Below are positions 6,293-7,841 of a stretch of 7,841 nucleotides of DNA, in pieces. How positions within the stretch are numbered: the stretch's first letter is position 1; every line of letters begins with the position of its first letter. Position numbers and translations under genes: made by a program. The stretch comes from an uncultured Aquimarina sp. (GTDB taxonomy: Bacteria > Bacteroidota > Bacteroidia > Flavobacteriales > Flavobacteriaceae), in contig CALGNG010000404.1 in the NCBI GenBank assembly GCA_937958735.1, positions 1 through 7,841 of the forward strand. The letters are read 5' to 3'. The notes below the pieces were generated by a model. It saw only the letters and a list, made by a program, of their open reading frames with translations, was not told the DNA's origin and did not search any database.

Positions 6293-7153
6293 ATGAAAAA
6301 TAAATTTCGAGTGTTAAAAAAAGTAAGTCTACTTGGCGTTTTGTTGTTTGTTGTTTCCTGTAGTTCCAGTGATGACAACGGAGCAGATGTTAATCCAAAT
6401 ACAGTAGGAGAGGAAGTTACTGTAGAAGAAGTAGAAAAAGAGGAAGAAAGAGAAGAAACAGAAGAAAGTATGGGTACTCCTATCATAGGGGAAGAGAGTC
6501 CAAAAGAAGAGCCACCGGTTAATGGTGACGAATGTAAAGCAGGGATTCCTCTTTTTGTTGAAGAAGAAGGATTGGTAATTGGAGAAATAGAAACGGCAAA
6601 GTTATCGGACGACTGGGAATTTAAAAATGATATTGAAGGAGCTTCTGGTAGTGGATATGTAGTATGGAAAGGACGCAGTTTTGGAGGTAATCCAGGTAAT
6701 GCTGTTTTAACCTATTCTATTAAAATAAATACTCCGGGAACTTACGAGTTTATTTGGAGGTCTCGCATTACAGAGGGTAGGAGTAACTCGGAAAACAACG
6801 ACTCTTGGTTAAGATTTAAAGATGCCGATGATTTTTTTGGAAGAAGAGAACAAGGTGGTAGTGTAAGTATTGTATACCCTAAAGGCTCTGGAAAAACACC
6901 AAACCCTAACGGACAATCTGCCGATGGGTGGTTTAAAATATATATGAACACGGTAGGAAGCTGGGAATGGATATCGGGTACATCAGATAACAACTTTCAT
7001 AAGGTTTTTGTTACCTTTTCCGAAGCAAAGACTTATTCTATGGAAATTTCGCCTCGCTCACCTTCTCATGGTTTAGATAAGTTTACGTTGTTTTTAGAAG
7101 GCAAAAAAAATATAAAGGATAATGCTCCATTAAGCGAGGTAAAGTGTAATTAA
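6293..7153 (+). CDS. Surface-type lipoprotein with carbohydrate-binding-like beta-sandwich domain
   Basis: A 286-aa lipoprotein. Residues 1-22 are a type II signal peptide with lipobox VVSC; C23 is the lipidated Cys. The mature start CSSSDDN has the acidic 'SDD' pattern of Bacteroidota lipoprotein export signals, so the protein is probably shown on the cell surface. Residues 24-80 are a Glu/Pro-rich low-complexity tether, with runs of Glu at 40-58. From about 86 to 268 lies one compact domain: FVEEEGLVIGEIE, YVVWKG, NPGNAVLTYSIKINTPGTYEF, WRSRI, NDSWLRF, DDFFG, NPNGQSADGWFKIYMN, SWEW, FHKVFV, and EISPRSPSHGLDKFTLF. The alternation of strands and the last motif (RS..H..D+..L) are those of CBM-like domains in flavobacterial extracellular proteins; no catalytic centre is visible. 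C81 and C285 could pair. The gene stands alone between terminators. Ligand unknown; glycan binding is inferred. Confidence 0.88.
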   Translation: MKNKFRVLKKVSLLGVLLFVVSCSSSDDNGADVNPNTVGEEVTVEEVEKEEEREETEESMGTPIIGEESPKEEPPVNGDECKAGIPLFVEEEGLVIGEIETAKLSDDWEFKNDIEGASGSGYVVWKGRSFGGNPGNAVLTYSIKINTPGTYEFIWRSRITEGRSNSENNDSWLRFKDADDFFGRREQGGSVSIVYPKGSGKTPNPNGQSADGWFKIYMNTVGSWEWISGTSDNNFHKVFVTFSEAKTYSMEISPRSPSHGLDKFTLFLEGKKNIKDNAPLSEVKCN

Positions 7154-7187
7154 TAGTTGTATTATTAATTTAGAAATAGCAAAAGAG

Positions 7188-7222
7188 AAAGCCTTCTTAA
7201 TTCTATAATTAAGAAGGCTTTT
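7188..7222. terminator. Strong rho-independent terminator after the lipoprotein gene
   Basis: A perfect 15-bp stem (7188-7202 with 7207-7221), loop CTAT, GC-rich core GCCTTCTT/AAGAAGGC, flanked by A-rich sequence on the left and TTTTCT on the right. It lies 34 nt after the lipoprotein stop. The A-run on the left side also allows it to stop minus-strand transcription that reads past the tRNA terminator, so it may work in both directions. Confidence 0.88.
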
Positions 7223-7260
7223 CTATGTCTTAATATAATATGTCCATTTATAATTTTCAG

Positions 7261-7379
7261 AAAAAAGAAGTAAAAGAATTATTTTAAAAACAAAAAAGCC
7301 TCCAGAAATAAATCTGAAGGCTTTAAGTACTCGGGACGGGACTTGAACCCGTACGTCCTAATGGACATTGGATTTTAAG
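7261..7379. repeat. Direct repeat, copy 1 (tRNA-Leu 3' part plus terminator)
   Basis: These 119 bases are identical to 7723-7841 (period 462). They hold the downstream flank, the terminator and the tRNA-Leu gene up to its anticodon loop. The repeat begins in a poly-A run about 30 bp beyond the terminator; its other end lies outside the window. Confidence 0.95.
7292..7324 (-). terminator. Terminator of tRNA-Leu copy 1
   Basis: Read on the minus strand: AAAGCCTTCAGA (7324-7313), 6-nt loop, TCTGGAGGCTTT (7306-7295), then further T residues to 7292. The stem is 12 bp with one G-U pair and continues into a T-tract, starting 3 nt after the tRNA 3' end. Confidence 0.88.
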
Positions 7380-7411
7380 TCCAACGTGTCTACCAATTCC
7401 ACCACCCGAGC
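7328..7411 (-). tRNA. tRNA-Leu (anticodon UAA)
   Basis: An 84-nt class II tRNA. Acceptor stem GCTCGGG pairs with CCCGAGT (the 1-72 pair is G-U), discriminator A at 7328. The D-arm holds GAATTGGTAGA. The anticodon stem TTGGA/TCCAA closes loop CTTAAAA, anticodon TAA at 7377-7375. The long variable arm GTCC-ATTA-GGAC and the T-arm ACGGG-TTCAAGT-CCCGT are intact. CCA is not encoded. It reads UUA/UUG Leu codons, the main Leu codons in this AT-rich genome. Confidence 0.97.
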
Positions 7412-7722
7412 GTGGCATGTTTTTAATGAACATTGCAATACAAATATATTGCGGATGCAAATCTAAGACATTTATTTAGTTTAACAAGCTTTTTTTAAGA
7501 ATATAAATTAAAGAATGTATTGTTTTTTTAAGATTTTCAATATAGATTCTACTCTTCGTTTTTTTGATGTGCATATCTATTAACCTAGGCTGTTTTATAA
7601 TGTAGATATTCAGTTTTAAGGAAGCATTGTTAATTATTAACTCTTTTAGTAAAAGCAGAATCAAAAGAGTTATTTAAAAGTTCTTCTATTCATTTAGTGT
7701 AGAGGGAGGTAATTTAGTTAGA
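7412..7722. other. Spacer between the two tRNA-Leu repeats
   Basis: Apart from the tRNA promoter, no gene is supported in this AT-rich spacer. A minus-strand frame of 62 codons (7664-7476) is Ile/Leu/Lys-rich with no motif or start signal and looks random. An imperfectly placed inverted repeat, TAACTCTTTT (7638-7647) and AAAAGAGTTA (7663-7672), has a 15-nt loop. Nothing suggests an integrase or other mobile gene. Confidence 0.6.
7441..7487 (-). promoter_or_regulatory. Promoter region of tRNA-Leu copy 1, two stacked -7 elements
   Basis: On the minus strand TTG (7487-7485), 19 nt, and TAGATTTG (7465-7458) form a full Bacteroidota promoter. A second -7 match TATATTTG lies at 7448-7441, with no good -33 element. 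Start sites would be near 7450 and 7434, giving leaders of about 40 or 23 nt before the mature tRNA at 7411. Confidence 0.6.
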
Positions 7723-7753
7723 AAAAAAGAAGTAAAAGAATTATTTTAAAAAC

Positions 7754-7786
7754 AAAAAAGCCTCCAGAAATAAATCTGAAGGCTTT
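7754..7786 (-). terminator. Terminator of tRNA-Leu copy 2
   Basis: The same 12-bp stem and T-tract as in copy 1, shifted by 462 bp. It would stop transcription of the second tRNA before the spacer, so each tRNA appears to be its own transcription unit. Confidence 0.88.
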
Positions 7787-7789
7787 AAG

Positions 7790-7841
7790 TACTCGGGACG
7801 GGACTTGAACCCGTACGTCCTAATGGACATTGGATTTTAAG
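7790..7841 (-). tRNA. tRNA-Leu (anticodon UAA), second copy, 5' part beyond right edge
   Basis: The 3' part of a second tRNA-Leu, identical to copy 1 from the discriminator base through the T-arm, variable arm and anticodon loop (anticodon TAA at 7839-7837). The D-arm and 5' acceptor strand lie outside the window, so it cannot be told whether the gene is complete. Confidence 0.85.

Larger units (their letters stand above)
7723..7841. repeat. Direct repeat, copy 2 (cut by right edge)
   Basis: Identical base for base to 7261-7379 as far as the window goes. The base before it differs (A at 7722 against G at 7260), so the left limit of the repeat is at 7723. Confidence 0.95.

Noticed and set aside
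6283..6486. Ser/Thr/Leu-rich minus-strand frame of 67 codons
   Set aside because: It mirrors the Glu-rich tether and signal peptide of the lipoprotein, so its composition is a by-product.
6742..6993. Minus-strand frame of 83 codons
   Set aside because: Antisense to the conserved domain of the lipoprotein gene; no start signal and no motif.
7476..7664. Minus-strand frame of 62 codons in the tRNA spacer
   Set aside because: Low-complexity Ile/Leu/Lys composition typical of random AT-rich DNA, and it overlaps the tRNA promoter.
7261..7841. The tRNA repeats as attL/attR of an integrated element
   Set aside because: The spacer is only about 340 bp with no integrase or cargo, and the visible part of the repeat includes the anticodon arm and terminator instead of only a short tRNA 3' end. 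Sequence beyond the right edge could reopen this.
1..7841. CRISPR array, insertion sequence, toxin-antitoxin or phage-defence genes
   Set aside because: No spaced short repeats, transposase motifs, terminal inverted repeats or defence-type domains were seen on either strand.

Overview
The window is AT-rich DNA from the Bacteroidota, most likely a marine member of the Flavobacteriaceae. The evidence is: promoter-like TAnnTTTG elements instead of sigma70 boxes, weak Shine-Dalgarno signals, a TonB-dependent receptor with an N-terminal carboxypeptidase-regulatory-like domain, a lipoprotein whose mature N-terminus reads CSSSDDN, and a PchR-type AraC regulator beside a PepSY membrane protein. The species cannot be named from the sequence.

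Layout. Bases 1-3068 hold a minus-strand block that looks like one operon. It starts with an OmpR/PhoB-type response regulator (3068-2394), then a membrane sensor histidine kinase (2334-1129, with a probable true start at 2386), then the N-terminal 359 codons of a TonB-dependent outer-membrane receptor (1078 to beyond the left edge). A likely role is sensing at the envelope with the receptor as one output. Bases 3069-3604 carry an inverted repeat, a weak promoter candidate and a relic of a PhoX/DUF839-type phosphatase that lost its N-terminus and its middle.

Bases 3605-6146 look like the remains of an iron/siderophore uptake locus: a PchR-like AraC regulator (minus strand) with a good flavobacterial promoter, a decayed reading frame with four internal stops (4705-4977) that probably was the receptor gene, and an intact PepSY-TM protein (putative ferric-siderophore reductase). 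Bases 6293-7153 encode a surface-type lipoprotein with a Glu-rich tether and a beta-sandwich, carbohydrate-binding-like domain, closed by a strong terminator.

Bases 7261-7841 hold two tRNA-Leu(UAA) genes on the minus strand, each with the same terminator. They lie in an exact direct repeat of at least 119 bp with a 462-bp period. The second copy runs off the right edge.

No CRISPR array, transposase or clear new multi-gene system is visible. The points most worth a second look are the A9 tract directly after the histidine kinase ATG, which puts the natural start out of frame, and the two gene relics that flank the AraC regulator.
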